From the NCBI RefSeq assembly GCF_020099395.1, contig NZ_CP083590.1, forward strand, positions 868,001 to 932,000: a stretch of 64,000 bases of DNA, read 5' to 3'. Positions 1 through 14,905 of the stretch are shown here, in pieces. The stretch's first letter is position 1; each line of letters opens with the position of its first letter. Made by a program: the position numbers and the translations under genes. Under the pieces are notes generated by a model. The model ran no database searches. It was not told the DNA's origin and worked only from the letters and a program-made list of their open reading frames with translations. Origin of the DNA: Streptomyces mobaraensis. GTDB taxonomy: Bacteria > Actinomycetota > Actinomycetes > Streptomycetales > Streptomycetaceae.

Positions 1-84
1 TACGTTTGGGTCGATGTCGGAATCTTGCTCTTTCTCTCCGCGGACCACGCTGCCCCCTTCGGTTGCGGTCCGAACATGACAAGA

Positions 85-106
85 AGCCGCCCATCGTAGG
101 GCGGCT
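85..106. terminator. Rho-independent-type hairpin at left edge
   Basis: Perfect 8-bp arms (AGCCGCCC / GGGCGGCT) with a 6-nt loop. There is no clear T-run, which is common for high-GC actinobacterial terminators. It probably ends a transcript entering from outside the window. The call rests on the hairpin alone. Confidence 0.55.
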
Positions 107-214
107 CGGTGGTGCGGGACAGACCCCGTTCGGGGGGTGGGTGGGGATGAGGGTGGACGTGTCAGTGGAACGGATGGCGGTGGGCGACGGCCGTCCGCCG
201 CCCACCGTGCTCAC

Positions 215-394
215 TCAGTGCCGGCGGCCCCAGCTGAGGACGACCACCCACTCACGAGCCGGCGCCGGAGCGCTCCCCAGCACCTGCAGCACGGCCTCGA
301 CGAGGGGGCAATCGACCATGGCGGCCGCTGCGATCAAGAGCCAGAGGAGCAACCTCTTGGCACGTACCCGGATTTCACCTCCTCGCGGACGCAT
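215..394 (-). CDS. Possible small membrane protein, unrecognised
   Basis: A 59-residue reading frame starting at an ATG that follows GGAGGG closely. It has a basic N-terminus and one hydrophobic stretch (around residues 14-27, LLLWLLIAAAAM), then a short tail ending GRRH. I recognise no family. The Shine-Dalgarno spacing is tight, so a different start or a non-coding origin is quite possible. Only the hydrophobic segment and the start signal support it. Confidence 0.25.
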   Translation of the reverse strand: MRPRGGEIRVRAKRLLLWLLIAAAAMVDCPLVEAVLQVLGSAPAPAREWVVVLSWGRRH

Positions 395-1014
395 TCCCTC
401 CGCCTCGGAGGCAGGCATACTTAAACCGGAGGTCGAGGGCGCTCCTTCGCGCTGTCGGCTTTCACCCATGACCAATTTCCTCTCTCATCAGCGTGAATTG
501 GTTCATGTGAGGCGGCTACGGGCCGGAATCCCGTGGCCGCCTCGTCCATTTGGCAGCCGCTGCCACCGCCACAGAGCCACCTTAGCGCCGGCCGTTCACA
601 ACGCGCGCCACTCCGGCCGCAACACCACCGGCTCATGCAAATGCTCGGCACACGCAAAGTGGTTGGGGCGTATCACCCGTCAATACTCTCCGGGCGCATT
701 GCCCGAAATCTCTCCGTCGGGATTGAGTTCAGCATCATCGCAGCCTGTTCAGGATCGAATTCGACCGCAACAGACAGCGTCATCGACATCAGGATCCCGT
801 GTCAGGTCCACCACAAATCCGCTCGCTCCGATCAACGTCATCCTTCAGGGAGTCGCTGCACGTGCATCATGCAAAAACAGCAAATTGCACCAGCAAGCGT
901 GGGGGCCGCTCCCCCGCCCGTTTTCCCTGCGTATCGCCCCAACCCCGGCGCAGCGTGGGCCGTTTGCCGGAGCCCGCCCCCAATGAACGTGAGCCTCATC
1001 ACATCCATGGCGGC
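395..1014. other. 620-bp stretch without a convincing gene
   Basis: Lower GC than its surroundings and without clear codon-position bias; overlapping open frames here look random. It contains an imperfect inverted repeat at 467-477 / 496-507 (CATGACCAATT / AATTGGTTCATG, one base bulged) that could be a regulator site, and an A/T-rich patch near 868-895. It lies downstream of the GH15 gene's stop codon. I see no RNA gene. Confidence 0.4.
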
Positions 1015-2802
1015 TCAGCCGCCCGCCCAAGGCCCCGCAAGCCGCGCCGCGCACTCCAGCATCAGGGCGTGGACGAACGCCTGCGGCAGGTTCCCCCGCA
1101 GCTGGTGCTGCGCCACGTCGTACTCCTCCGAGTAGAGCCCGGCGGGGCCGCAGGCGGCGCGGTTGCGTTCGAACCAGCGGAAGGCGGATACCTCGCGGCC
1201 CTGCTGGTGTTCGGCCAGGGCGGTGATGAAACCGCAGAGGAGGAAGGCTCCTTCGGCCTTCTCCAGCGGCTGCTTGCCGTGGCGGAAGCGGTAGGCGTAG
1301 TGGTCCTCGGTGAGTTCGGCGACGTAGGCGCGGAGCGTGGCGAGGGTGCGGGGGTCGTCGGCGGGGATGGCGCCGCGCAGCGGGGGCAGGAGCAGGGCGC
1401 CGTCCAGGCCGGGGTCCTCGGGTGAGCGCTGCCAGCGGCCGGACGGGTGGAGGCAGTGGGCGGCGGTGTCCGCCACCAGGCGGTCGGCGAGGGCGCTCCA
1501 CTCGGCGGCCTGGCCGCCGGGGGCGACGCCGGCGGCGCACCGCAGGCCCGCCGCGCACGCCAGCCGGCTGTGTGCCCAGCGGCGGGGGCGCAGTTCCCAT
1601 ACGCCGGCGTCGGGTTCGTCGCGGCGGCGGGCGATGGTGCCGGCGGCGATCTCGGCGGCCCGCCAGCCGTGGGCGTCCAGCCGGTCGTGGCGTGCGGCGG
1701 TGCCCAGCAGGAGCAGGGCCTCGCCGAAGGCGTCGAGCTGGAACTGCCCGCTGACCTTGTTGCCGACGCGGTCGAAGCCGCCGGGGTAGCCCGGGAGGTC
1801 GAGTTCGCGTTCGTCGGGGATGACGTGCCCGTCCATGGTGTAGGCGGGGGCCATCCGGGGGCCGTCGTCGTGCAGGCGGGCGGTGACGAACCGGACGGCG
1901 TCGTCGAGCAGGGCCGTGTCCCCGGCGGCGGCGACGGCCTGGCCCGCGTAGCACTGGTCGCGGATCCACACGTAGCGGTAGTCGTAGTTGCGGCCCTCCT
2001 CGGCGCGTTCGGGGAGGCTGGTGGTGGCCGAGGCCACCATGCCGCCGGACGAGCCGGTCAGCCCGCGCAGGACGGTGTACGCGCGGCGGGCGTCGGTCCG
2101 GGCGACGGTGCCGTCGAGCGGCGGGACGGCGGCGTGCCAGGCGTCCTCGGTGGCCCGCCACAGGGCGTCGGGGTCCGGCGGGCGGTCGGGCAGCGGCCGG
2201 TCGCCGATCTCCAGGACGAGGTCGAGGCACTCGCCGGCCTCCACTCTCAGCTCCGTGACCAGCCGCCGGTCCCCGTCACCGGCCGGCCGAGGCTCGGGGA
2301 GGCGGCCGGACCAGCGCACGGCGAGGTCGCCGGCGTGTCCGGCCCACACTCCGGGGGCGCGGCGGGAGAAGCCGCGCAGCGGGTACCGGCCGAAGGCCGC
2401 GCACGGTTCGAGGGCGACGGACAGCCGGGCGGGGTGCCGGCAGGGCATGATCCGCCGGAGGAGGACGGCGTGGTGGGGGTCGCCGGGGAAGGCGAGGGCC
2501 TCCCGGCACTCGACGATGCCGTCGTCGGTGACCCAGCGGCTGCGCCAGATGAGCGTCCCCTCCTCGTAGTAACCGCCCCACACGCACCGCCCCACGGGGG
2601 TGACCAGGTAGACGCCGGTGCCGCCGACGAGGGTGGAGAAGACCGCGTCCGAGTCCCAGCGGGGGGCGCACATCCAGGCGTACTCGCCGCGGGGGCCCAC
2701 GATGACGCCGCGCTCGCCGTCGGCCAGCAGCGCGTACTGGCGCAGCGGCTGGGGCGCGAGGTTCCCTCCGTCAGGGGTGTGCTCTGGTGCGGTACCGGTC
2801 AT
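1015..2802 (-). CDS. Glycoside hydrolase family 15 protein (glucoamylase/trehalase-like)
   Basis: Predicted cytosolic exo-acting alpha-glucosidase or trehalase of 595 residues; there is no signal peptide. The N-terminal module shows the GH15 signature around [20 protein letters not shown]. The (alpha/alpha)6 barrel carries [13 protein letters not shown], a [15 protein letters not shown] segment where family members have the GN-QxQxDxYGE pattern, and the late EGAFLLCGF and LYSEEYD segments where the catalytic acids lie. The ATG at 2802 follows a GAAGAG site; an upstream extension of 24 Arg/Ala-rich residues looks non-coding. It is divergent from ctaD across about 250 bp. Substrate (trehalose, maltose or glycogen fragments) cannot be told from sequence. 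Confidence 0.9.
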   Translation of the reverse strand: MTGTAPEHTPDGGNLAPQPLRQYALLADGERGVIVGPRGEYAWMCAPRWDSDAVFSTLVGGTGVYLVTPVGRCVWGGYYEEGTLIWRSRWVTDDGIVECREALAFPGDPHHAVLLRRIMPCRHPARLSVALEPCAAFGRYPLRGFSRRAPGVWAGHAGDLAVRWSGRLPEPRPAGDGDRRLVTELRVEAGECLDLVLEIGDRPLPDRPPDPDALWRATEDAWHAAVPPLDGTVARTDARRAYTVLRGLTGSSGGMVASATTSLPERAEEGRNYDYRYVWIRDQCYAGQAVAAAGDTALLDDAVRFVTARLHDDGPRMAPAYTMDGHVIPDERELDLPGYPGGFDRVGNKVSGQFQLDAFGEALLLLGTAARHDRLDAHGWRAAEIAAGTIARRRDEPDAGVWELRPRRWAHSRLACAAGLRCAAGVAPGGQAAEWSALADRLVADTAAHCLHPSGRWQRSPEDPGLDGALLLPPLRGAIPADDPRTLATLRAYVAELTEDHYAYRFRHGKQPLEKAEGAFLLCGFITALAEHQQGREVSAFRWFERNRAACGPAGLYSEEYDVAQHQLRGNLPQAFVHALMLECAARLAGPWAGG

Positions 2803-3050
2803 CGCCACTCTTCGGCCGTCGTGCTCCCCCGCTCGTGCGGCCGCGGTGGCCCGCCGGGCCGTGCGGCGCCGCACGGAGCGCCGGTGATTGCCTAACCGCC
2901 GGGCGCGCGGGGCAAACCGGCGGAGGGCGGCGAGGGGCGACGGAGGGCGCCGGATGCCACTGCCGAGGTTTCGGACGTGTTCGCCCCGGCTACACCGCAG
3001 GCGCCGGTTTCCGCCCGGCTCGCGTACTTCCCCCGTGCCCCGGAGGCCCT

Positions 3051-4769
3051 ATGACGCACGTGGACGACCAGCGGTCCGGCCGGCCGGTGCCGGTCTCCGA
3101 GAACCCCCGTGTGCGGACGGGGAAGCGCCTCAGGGACTACGTGACCACCACCGATCACAAGACGATCGGCACTATGTACCTGGTCACCTCGTTCGGCTTC
3201 TTCCTGGTCGGCGGGGTGCTGGCCATGCTGATGCGCGCGGAGCTGGCGCGCCCGGGGCTGCAGATCGTCAGCACCACGCAGTACAACCAGCTGTTCACGA
3301 TCCACGGCACCGTCATGATGCTGCTCTTCGCGACGCCGACGTTCACAGGTTTCGCCAACGCCATCATGCCGTTGCAGATCGGCGCCCCGGACGTGGCGTT
3401 CCCCCGGCTCAACGCCCTGACGTACTGGCTGTTCCTGTTCGGCGGGCTCGTCGTGGTGTCCGGGCTGGTGGTGCCGGGCGGGGCGGCGTCCTTCGGCTGG
3501 TTCGCGTACACCCCGCTGAGCCGTGCGGTCCACTCCCCCGGTGCGGGCGGCGACCTGTGGGCCATGGGGCTGGTGCTGTCGGGGCTGAGCACGACGCTGG
3601 GGGCCGTCAACTTCATCGCCACGATCATCTGCCTCCGGGCGCCGGGTCTGACGATGTTCCGCATGCCGATCTTCACCTGGAACGTGCTCTTCACCTCCAT
3701 CCTGGTGCTGCTGGCGTTCCCGGTGCTGACGGCGGCGCTGCTCGCCCTGGAGGCGGACCGGAAGTTCGGGGCGCGCGTCTACGACCCGGCCACCGGCGGT
3801 TCGCTGCTGTGGCAGCACCTGTTCTGGTTCTTCGGGCATCCGGAGGTGTACATCGTCGCCCTGCCGTTCTTCGGCGTGGTGACCGAGATCATCCCGGTGT
3901 TCAGCCGGAAGCCGGTCTTCGGCTACGTCGGGATGGTCGGCGCGACGATCTCCATCACGATGCTCTCGGCGGTCGTGTGGGCGCACCACATGTTCGCCAC
4001 GGGCGCGGTCCTGCTGCCGTTCTTCTCGCTGATGTCGTTCCTGATCGCGGTGCCGACGGGCATCAAGTTCTTCAACTGGATCGGCACGATGTGGCGGGGC
4101 AGCATCTCGTTCGAGACGCCGATGGTGTGGGCGGTCGGTTTCCTCGTCACCTTCCTGCTGGGCGGGCTGAGCGGGGTGATGGTCGCCTCGCCGCCGCTCG
4201 ACTTCCATCTCACGGACTCGTACTTCGTCGTCGCCCATCTGCACTACGTCCTGTTCGGGACGATCGTCTTCGCCATGTTCGGCGGCTTCTACTTCTGGTG
4301 GCCCAAGATGACGGGCCGGATGCTGGACGAGCGGCTGGGCAAGGTGCACTTCTGGACGCTGTTCGTCGGCTTCCAGCTCACGTTCCTGGTGCAGCACTGG
4401 CTGGGCGAGGCGGGCATGCCCCGCCGTTACGCGGACTACCTGGCCGCCGACGGCTTCACGACCCTCAACACCGTCTCGTCGATCGGCGCGTTCCTGCTGG
4501 GCGGGTCGACGCTGCCGTTCCTCTACAACGTCTGGAAGACGGCCCGGTACGGAGAGCGGGTGGAGACCGACGATCCGTGGGGGTACGGGCGGTCGCTGGA
4601 GTGGGCGACGTCCTGTCCGCCGCCGCGCCACAACTTCGACGCGCTGCCCCGCATCCGCTCCGACTCCCCCGCCTTCGACCTGCACCACCCGGAGGCGCGC
4701 GAGGTCCGCCGCGGGGCGGGCGCGGCCGTGGAACCGACCCCCGATCCGCTGGGAGAGCAGCGCTCATGA
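3051..4769 (+). CDS. ctaD: Cytochrome c oxidase subunit I (aa3 type), accessory copy
   Basis: Catalytic haem-copper subunit of the aa3 oxidase, 572 residues, about 12 membrane spans. Metal ligands are present: His in [10 protein letters not shown] (low-spin haem), the HPEVY segment with the CuB His-Tyr pair and the D-channel-end Glu, VWAHHMF, and [11 protein letters not shown] near the C-terminus. The K-channel Lys is in [11 protein letters not shown]. It begins with a soluble N-terminus and ends with an acidic/Pro tail. Its stop overlaps the ctaF start (ATGA), so the two are coupled. No ctaC or ctaE lies beside it, so it must borrow subunits from elsewhere; it is probably a second, non-housekeeping ctaD. 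Confidence 0.95.
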   Translation: MTHVDDQRSGRPVPVSENPRVRTGKRLRDYVTTTDHKTIGTMYLVTSFGFFLVGGVLAMLMRAELARPGLQIVSTTQYNQLFTIHGTVMMLLFATPTFTGFANAIMPLQIGAPDVAFPRLNALTYWLFLFGGLVVVSGLVVPGGAASFGWFAYTPLSRAVHSPGAGGDLWAMGLVLSGLSTTLGAVNFIATIICLRAPGLTMFRMPIFTWNVLFTSILVLLAFPVLTAALLALEADRKFGARVYDPATGGSLLWQHLFWFFGHPEVYIVALPFFGVVTEIIPVFSRKPVFGYVGMVGATISITMLSAVVWAHHMFATGAVLLPFFSLMSFLIAVPTGIKFFNWIGTMWRGSISFETPMVWAVGFLVTFLLGGLSGVMVASPPLDFHLTDSYFVVAHLHYVLFGTIVFAMFGGFYFWWPKMTGRMLDERLGKVHFWTLFVGFQLTFLVQHWLGEAGMPRRYADYLAADGFTTLNTVSSIGAFLLGGSTLPFLYNVWKTARYGERVETDDPWGYGRSLEWATSCPPPRHNFDALPRIRSDSPAFDLHHPEAREVRRGAGAAVEPTPDPLGEQRS

Positions 4770-5155
4770 AGTCCGAGGCGATCCTCTTCGCGGGTGTCGC
4801 GGTGTTCTTCCTGTTCACCGACGCCCTCTACACCTGGTGGGCGCGGGAGCCCGCGGGTACCGCCGCGCTGACCGTCTCCCTGCTGATGTCGAGCGTCATC
4901 GCGTTCTTCTGCGCGATGAACTACCGGCGCAAGGGCCGGCGCCCGGAGGACGTGCCCGGGGCGGAGGTGCGGGAGCGCGCGGGCACCGTCGACTTCTTCC
5001 CGCCGCACAGCGCCTACCCGCCGGTCACGGCCGTCGGCATGGCGCTGATGGGCGTCGGGATCGTCTACGGGCTGTGGCTGTTCCTCATCGGCTGCGGGGT
5101 CATGCTGGCGGGTCTGCTCGGGATGGTGTTCCAGTTCACCGACGTGGAGGTGTGA
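4766..5155 (+). CDS. ctaF: Cytochrome c oxidase subunit IV (actinobacterial type)
   Basis: Small integral membrane subunit of actinobacterial aa3 oxidases, 129 residues with about four hydrophobic spans: residues 5-22, 33-50, 88-105 and 107-125. The extramembrane loop contains [11 protein letters not shown], typical of the family. The ATG overlaps the ctaD stop by four bases, indicating translational coupling. It presumably stabilises the oxidase or its link to the bcc complex. It is convergent with qcrB, with only 22 bp between the stop codons. Confidence 0.9.
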   Translation: MKSEAILFAGVAVFFLFTDALYTWWAREPAGTAALTVSLLMSSVIAFFCAMNYRRKGRRPEDVPGAEVRERAGTVDFFPPHSAYPPVTAVGMALMGVGIVYGLWLFLIGCGVMLAGLLGMVFQFTDVEV

Positions 5156-5177
5156 ACGGCGCCTGTACGGCGGGCCC

Positions 5178-6809
5178 TCACTCCTCCGTCTCGGGCAGGG
5201 GACCCCGGGTCCGTCCGGTGATCTGCAGGCGCTGTTCGTCCGTCGCCGGCATGTCGACCCGGTCGCGGTAGTACCAGGCGTTCAGCGCCGCCCGCAGCCG
5301 CTCCCGCCGGGGCGCCCCCTCCGCCGGGCGGGCCAGGGGCGGCGGGACGTCCCGTACCAGCAGCTTGTAGCGGTGCGCGGCGTCGAGCGGCCGGTGCCGT
5401 TCGCCGAGGCCGCCGGACGCGTTCTGGCCGACGACGCCGGACTCCTCGCCCTCCTCCAGCAGCCGCCGGTCGTGGGCCTGCAGGGCGAGGCAGGCCCGCT
5501 TGGTCACCATGAAGGCGAGCACCGGGCCGGCGACCAGCGCCACCCGGAAGATCCAGGTCAGGGTCTCCACCGAGACCCGGAAGACGGACGCGGTCACGTC
5601 GTTGCCGCCCGCGGCCAGCAGCACCGCGTAGCAGACGAGGGCGGCCACGCCCAGGGCCGTCCGCACCGGGCGGTCCCGGGGCCGGTCGCACACGTGGTGC
5701 TCCGTCAGGTCGCCGGTGACCCACCGTTCGAAGAAGGGGTACAGGTAGAGCACCAGGAACAGCAGGGCGGGCAGCAGCACCGCCGGGACGACGACGTTCC
5801 ACATGATCGTGTGCCCGGCCAGGGCGTTCTCCCACGGCGGCATCAGCCGCAGGGCGCCCTCCAGGAAGCCGACGTACCAGTCGGGCTGGGCGTCGGTCGA
5901 CACCTGGTCCGTGCGGTAGGGGCCGAAGTCCCACACCGGGTTGATCTGGGCGACGCCGCCGAGCACCGCGAGCACCCCGAACACCATCAGGCACAGGCCG
6001 GCGGACTTGGTGACGAACTGCGGGACCATCGGCTGTCCGACGACGTTCCGGTTGGTCCTGCCCCGCCCGGACCAGTGGGTGTGCTTGAGGTAGACCACCA
6101 TCACCAGGTGCAGCCCGACCAGCGCCATCAGGGCCAGCGGGACGAAGTACACGTGCACGGCGTAGAGCCGGTGGATGATCGAGTGCCCGGGGTAGGAGCC
6201 GCCCCACAGGAGGAAGCCCAGGTAGGTGCCGGCCACGGGGATCGACGTCACGATCGTGTACGCGGTCCGCATCCCGGTGCCCGACAGCAGGTCGTCGGGC
6301 AGCGAGTACCCGCAGAACCCCTCCAGCAGGGACAGCAGGAACAGGGTGACGCCGACGACCCAGTTGAGCTCCCTGGGGCGGCGGAACGCGCCGGTGAAGA
6401 AGACGCGCAGCAGGTGCACCCCGAGGGCGGCGACGAAGACGAGGGCCGCCCAGTGGTGCGTCTGACGGATCAGCAGTCCGCCGCGCACGTCGAAGCTGAT
6501 GTGCAGCGTCGAGGCGTAGGCGTCGCTCACCAGGAGGCCGCGCAGCGGGCCGTACGAGCCGTCGTACACGCCCTCGGTCATGCTCGGGCTGAAGAACAGC
6601 GTCAGATAGCTGCCCGTGACCACCAGGACCACGAAGGAGTACAGCGCGAGCTCGCCGAGGAGGAAGGACCAGTGGTCCGGGAACGCCTTGCGGAGCAGCT
6701 GCCGCCCCGCCTCCGAGACCGGAGCCCGGCGGTCGAGCGCCACGTAGCCCATGACGGCCGCCTCACGCGCCCGCGCCTCGATCCTCGCCTTCCGCTTCCG
6801 CACCAGCAC
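5178..6809 (-). CDS. qcrB: Cytochrome bc1 complex cytochrome b subunit, accessory copy
   Basis: Di-haem quinol-oxidising subunit of the bcc complex, 543 residues. The N-terminal b domain carries [11 protein letters not shown], the haem-ligand helices ([12 protein letters not shown] ... [24 protein letters not shown]) and the [11 protein letters not shown] loop. The quinol-site motif is PDWY, the actinobacterial form of PEWY. I chose the GTG at 6809 because GAGGAG sits six bases upstream; the frame stays open further and another ATG lies at 6752. The gene faces ctaD-ctaF and has no qcrA or qcrC beside it, unlike a housekeeping qcrCAB operon, so it looks like part of a dispersed accessory respiratory set. 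Confidence 0.93.
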   Translation of the reverse strand: MLVRKRKARIEARAREAAVMGYVALDRRAPVSEAGRQLLRKAFPDHWSFLLGELALYSFVVLVVTGSYLTLFFSPSMTEGVYDGSYGPLRGLLVSDAYASTLHISFDVRGGLLIRQTHHWAALVFVAALGVHLLRVFFTGAFRRPRELNWVVGVTLFLLSLLEGFCGYSLPDDLLSGTGMRTAYTIVTSIPVAGTYLGFLLWGGSYPGHSIIHRLYAVHVYFVPLALMALVGLHLVMVVYLKHTHWSGRGRTNRNVVGQPMVPQFVTKSAGLCLMVFGVLAVLGGVAQINPVWDFGPYRTDQVSTDAQPDWYVGFLEGALRLMPPWENALAGHTIMWNVVVPAVLLPALLFLVLYLYPFFERWVTGDLTEHHVCDRPRDRPVRTALGVAALVCYAVLLAAGGNDVTASVFRVSVETLTWIFRVALVAGPVLAFMVTKRACLALQAHDRRLLEEGEESGVVGQNASGGLGERHRPLDAAHRYKLLVRDVPPPLARPAEGAPRRERLRAALNAWYYRDRVDMPATDEQRLQITGRTRGPLPETEE

Positions 6810-7034
6810 GCGCCGCTCCTCGTTCGTCCACCCGGGTACCCGGAGCATGGACGGCCGGCCGCCGGAACGCGGCGGGCGACACGGCCGGGCGGGGCCAGGG
6901 CCCTCCGTATGCCGCAAGCCGGTGGCGGGCCGGGCGCGCTGGCCCAAGTGGGCCCTTGGAGCGCGCCGTCCGATCGGGCGGGCCGGCGGCCGGGAAGGAG
7001 AAGGGCGGATCATCCGCCCTCTGGAGGGAGCAAG

Positions 7035-7571
7035 GTGCCGGAACGTCCCGACCTCATCGGCGAACTGACCGCCGACCACCGGGCGATCGACGCGCTGTTC
7101 GACGGCATCCGGGCGGCGGCGCCCGGCAGCCCCGAGCGCAAGGGCCTCGCCGACGACGTCACCGCCCGGCTCACGCGGCACACGGAGGCCGAGGAGCGGC
7201 ACCTCCACCCCGCGGTGCGCCGGTACGTGGCCGACGGCTCCGCGTGGGTGGAGCGGGAGCTCGCGGACCACGGCCGGATCGACGGCATCCTGCGGGAGGT
7301 GGCGGACCGGGGTCCGGAGGACCCGCTGTTCACCCGTTCGCTGGTGTCCCTCGTCGAAGAGGTGAGCCTGCACGTCCTGGAGGAAGAGGAGCGGCTGTTC
7401 CCCCGGTTGCGCGCCGTGTGCCCGCCGGGCGTGCTGCGGGATCTCGGCGGGCGGGTGCGGGCGGACCGGCGCGTGCCCGCCGTGCCGGTGGGCCCGCCGC
7501 CCCACGGCACGTGGGGCGCCCGCCTGTTGCGCGCGGTCCTCGGCACCGCTCCGGCCGGGCGGCGACGGTAG
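7035..7571 (+). CDS. Hemerythrin HHE domain protein
   Basis: Four-helix-bundle di-iron protein of 178 residues, probably sensing or buffering O2, NO or iron in the cytosol. His/Glu ligands fit the HHE pattern: DHRAID (about residue 16), [11 protein letters not shown] (about 51-61), ELADHGRID and [13 protein letters not shown]. The C-terminal 50 residues are basic and Pro/Gly-rich with no domain. The GTG at 7035 follows GGAGGGA at ideal spacing. It is divergent from qcrB, and its proximity to the respiratory genes suggests an oxygen- or NO-related role; that link is inferred from position only. Confidence 0.88.
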   Translation: MPERPDLIGELTADHRAIDALFDGIRAAAPGSPERKGLADDVTARLTRHTEAEERHLHPAVRRYVADGSAWVERELADHGRIDGILREVADRGPEDPLFTRSLVSLVEEVSLHVLEEEERLFPRLRAVCPPGVLRDLGGRVRADRRVPAVPVGPPPHGTWGARLLRAVLGTAPAGRRR

Positions 7572-7585
7572 CGGAAGCCGCTTTT
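7570..7585 (+). terminator. Short hairpin plus T-run after hemerythrin
   Basis: Five-bp arms (AGCGG / CCGCT) with a 3-nt loop followed by four T, immediately at the hemerythrin stop codon. It is small but has the expected layout. Confidence 0.35.
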
Positions 7586-7800
7586 CCACAGGAGGGGCCG
7601 CCAGGTCGTCCACAGGAAGAACCGCGGGCCGACCGCGTTCGACGCGGTCCGAGTATCCTTCCCCACGGCCGTACAGCCGCTGTACGGAGCGACGAAGCGG
7701 AACGACGAGCCGGGCGACGGGCGAACGGCCGACATCGGGCGGCACGGGAGGCACGTCCCGTGTGCCGCCCCTTGGCGCGCCGGCGGGTGGGAGAGGCGAG

Positions 7801-12108
<4,308 letters not shown>

Positions 12109-12133
12109 CCGCCGGTCCGGCGCCCGCCGTCCA

Positions 12134-12181
12134 CCGCCCGTGCCGTTCATGCCGTCCGTGCCGTTCGTGCCGTTCGTGCCG
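12134..12181. repeat. Nine-bp tandem repeat in intergenic spacer
   Basis: About four to five copies of CCGTTCGTG (variants CCGTTCATG, CCGTCCGTG, CCGCCCGTG) lie head to tail between the kinase stop and the Shine-Dalgarno site of the next gene. Copy number in such a tract may vary between strains. Confidence 0.7.
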
Positions 12182-12200
12182 TCACCGAGGAGCGTCGTAA

Positions 12201-14867
12201 GTGGAAGAGGGACGGCGGGACGCCTCCTTGCGCGAGGATCACCCCGGCGGTAGCTCTTCGAGTGCCGGGCCCTCGGGGGGCGGCCGCGTGGGCGGCGGCT
12301 CCGCGGACGGCCGTTCCCCGGACGGCTTCCCGCGAGAGGTCCCGGGAAGCGTCCCGTCGCCGCCCGGCGGCGCCGCTCCGGCCGGGCCGGTGCCCGTGCC
12401 GCGCTCCGGCGTGGACGGCCCCCCGGCCGTCGCTGACGGCCCGGCCACTCCCGGTCTCCCCGGCGCGCCCGCGGGCGGACCCGGTGGCCGGGGCGCGTCC
12501 GCCGACGGCGACGATCCGCCCGCCTCCGGGCTCGGCCGGCTCGCCGCCACCGTGGCGCGGCTGCGCGAGGAGGTGCTGCGCGCGCACGCCGCGGCGGACG
12601 GGCGGGCGCTGCTGGAGATGGCCAAGGGCGTGCTGATGGAGCGGCTGCGGCTGAGCCCGGTGCAGGCCGCCCGGCAGCTGGACGAGCTGGCCGACGCCGC
12701 CGGCGTTCCCCCGCTGGAGCTCGCCGCCGACATCGTCAACCAGGCGGCGCGGGACCGGCTCTCCGACGCGGCGCGGGACTTCCTCGCCCGGGTGGGCGAC
12801 GGCGCGCGGGAACCGGCGGGTGACGGGTCGTCCGTCGCCGTGCGGCTGCGGACCGCCGAGAGCGGCGCGCTCGCCGCCGGGGACACCCAGGCCGTCGCCC
12901 GCGCGCTGCTGGAGCACGCCCTGACGCCGCTCGGCGCCACCGCCGTCGCCATCTGGGCGTCCGGTTCCGGCGGTTCCCTGCGCCTGGCGGGGTACGCGGG
13001 CATTCCGGCCGACGAGGCCGTGCGCTGGCACTACGTACCGCCGGGGGTGGCCACGCCCGCCCGCCGGGCGCTGGCCGCCCGCGACCAGCTGTGGTTCGAC
13101 GACCTGTCCGCCACCGGGCTGCCCTCCGTGGCCCACCGGCTGCTGCCGGCCGGCGGCCGGGTCGCGCTGCCGGTCGAGACGCAGGGGCGGATCCTCGGCG
13201 TGCTGGAGATCTGCTGGCCGGGCGCCCCGGCCCAGCGCCTGCCCGCCGTGCGGCGGCAGTTCGACGCGCTCGCCGAGCTCGTCGCGCACACCCTGGAGAC
13301 GCTGCCCGCCGGCCGTCCGGAGCCGGTGCCGGCCGATCCCGGCCCGGAGCTCGTCGAGCTGGCTGACAGCCTGTACGACCCGGCGCTGGTGCTGCGCGCC
13401 GAGTCGGACGAGCGGGGCCGCCTGGTGGACTTCCGGATCCGGCACGCCAATCCGCGCTTCACCGATCCGGGCGGCCGGCCGCGCGGCGCGGTCGCCGGTG
13501 CCCTGCTGCTGGAGGCGTATCCGCTGGCGGCGGAGGAGAACGGGCTGTTCGCCAAGGTGGAGCACGTGCACGCCACGGGTGAGCCGTTCCGCGCCGAGGG
13601 CATGCCGTTCACGGCGATCGTCGGGCAGGTGCGGGTGCCCACCACGGCGGACGTCAGCATCAGCCGGCACGGCCGGGAGGTGCTGCTGATCTGGCGGCTC
13701 GCCGGGGAGACGGCCCGGCTGGCCCATCTGCTGCGGCATGCCCAGCGGCTGGGCAGGATCGGCGGGTTCGAGGAGGACCTCACCACCGGGCGGATCATCT
13801 GGAGCGAGCAGCTGTTCTCGCTGCACGGGCTGCCCGCGACCGCGCCGGCGGTCCCGCTGGAGCAGCTCGCCAGTCTGGCCCACCCGGACGACACGGCGGC
13901 CATCGGCCGGTTCCTGCGGACGGTCCTGCACCACCGCAGGCCCGCGTCGACGGCCTTCCGGCTCCAGCGGCCGGACGGCATCACACGGCACATCCGCGTC
14001 GTCGCCGAGCCGGTCCTCGACGCCGACGGCCGACTGGTCGCGGTGCGCGGCGCGTTCCAGGACATCTCGGCGCAGCACTGGACGGAGGTGGCGCTGGCGG
14101 CCACCCGCGACCAGCTCGCGTACAGCGAGCAGCGGACGGCCGAGCGCAACCGGCTGGCCCGGCAGCTCCAGCAGGCCATCATGCCGCCCGCGCACGGTCC
14201 GATCGACGCCCCGGACCTGGACATCGCGGTGCGCTACCGCCCGGCGGAGGACGACAGTCTCGTCGGCGGCGACTGGTACGACGCGATCGTGCTGCCGTCG
14301 AAGCGGGTGCTGCTGTCGGTGGGGGACGTGGCCGGGCACGGTATCGAGGCGGCGACGGGCATGGTGGCGCTGCGCAACGCGCTGCGCGGCCTGGCGACGA
14401 CCGGCGCCGGCCCGGCCCAGCTGCTGGGCTGGCTCAACCTCGTCGCCCACCACCTGACCGACCAGGTGACCGCCACCGCGATCTGCGCGCTGTACGACAC
14501 GGAGACCCGGGTGCTGCGGTGGGCCCGCGCGGGCCATCTGCCGCCGGTGCTGATCCGCGGCGGGCGGGCGGAGACGGTCCCGCTGGTGCGGGGGCTGCTG
14601 CTGGGCGCCATCGGGGAGACGGAGTACGAGGAGGGCGAGATCCAGCTCGAACAGGACGATGTGCTGCTGCTGTACACGGACGGGCTGATCGAGCGGAAGG
14701 ACCGCTCCCTGGAGGACAGCCTGGAGCAGCTGGTGGCGCTCGCGGGCCGGGGCGGTGCCACGCTGGAGCAGCGGCTGGACCGGCTGCTCACCCACAGCGG
14801 TTCGGACACCGACGACGACACGTGCGTCGTCGGTGTCCGGCTGCGGTCGCCGGATCCGGTGGGCTGA
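12201..14867 (+). CDS. ANTAR-GAF-PAS-SpoIIE phosphatase
   Basis: An 888-residue PP2C-type Ser/Thr phosphatase likely acting on an anti-sigma-factor antagonist. After a Pro/Gly-rich 110-residue leader comes an ANTAR-like segment (about 115-195, with LLEMAKGVLMERLRLSPVQA), which in other proteins binds RNA hairpins. Next are a GAF domain (about 220-365), a PAS-like region (about 375-500), a second PAS (about 510-625) and a SpoIIE catalytic domain (about 650-885). The latter shows GGDWYDAI, GDVAGHGIEA, ARAGHLPPVL, YTDGLIERK and a final DDDTCVV, so metal-binding acids are intact. The GTG start has GAGGAG eight bases upstream. It lies directly behind the hybrid kinase and probably shares its signalling output. 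Confidence 0.9.
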   Translation: MEEGRRDASLREDHPGGSSSSAGPSGGGRVGGGSADGRSPDGFPREVPGSVPSPPGGAAPAGPVPVPRSGVDGPPAVADGPATPGLPGAPAGGPGGRGASADGDDPPASGLGRLAATVARLREEVLRAHAAADGRALLEMAKGVLMERLRLSPVQAARQLDELADAAGVPPLELAADIVNQAARDRLSDAARDFLARVGDGAREPAGDGSSVAVRLRTAESGALAAGDTQAVARALLEHALTPLGATAVAIWASGSGGSLRLAGYAGIPADEAVRWHYVPPGVATPARRALAARDQLWFDDLSATGLPSVAHRLLPAGGRVALPVETQGRILGVLEICWPGAPAQRLPAVRRQFDALAELVAHTLETLPAGRPEPVPADPGPELVELADSLYDPALVLRAESDERGRLVDFRIRHANPRFTDPGGRPRGAVAGALLLEAYPLAAEENGLFAKVEHVHATGEPFRAEGMPFTAIVGQVRVPTTADVSISRHGREVLLIWRLAGETARLAHLLRHAQRLGRIGGFEEDLTTGRIIWSEQLFSLHGLPATAPAVPLEQLASLAHPDDTAAIGRFLRTVLHHRRPASTAFRLQRPDGITRHIRVVAEPVLDADGRLVAVRGAFQDISAQHWTEVALAATRDQLAYSEQRTAERNRLARQLQQAIMPPAHGPIDAPDLDIAVRYRPAEDDSLVGGDWYDAIVLPSKRVLLSVGDVAGHGIEAATGMVALRNALRGLATTGAGPAQLLGWLNLVAHHLTDQVTATAICALYDTETRVLRWARAGHLPPVLIRGGRAETVPLVRGLLLGAIGETEYEEGEIQLEQDDVLLLYTDGLIERKDRSLEDSLEQLVALAGRGGATLEQRLDRLLTHSGSDTDDDTCVVGVRLRSPDPVG

Positions 14868-14905
14868 ACGGCCCGCCCACGCGCGTGGTGTGAGCGGGCC
14901 CGGGG

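Noticed and set aside
1..120. tRNA or other RNA gene at the left edge
   Set aside because: Only one hairpin is visible; no cloverleaf or CCA end could be built.
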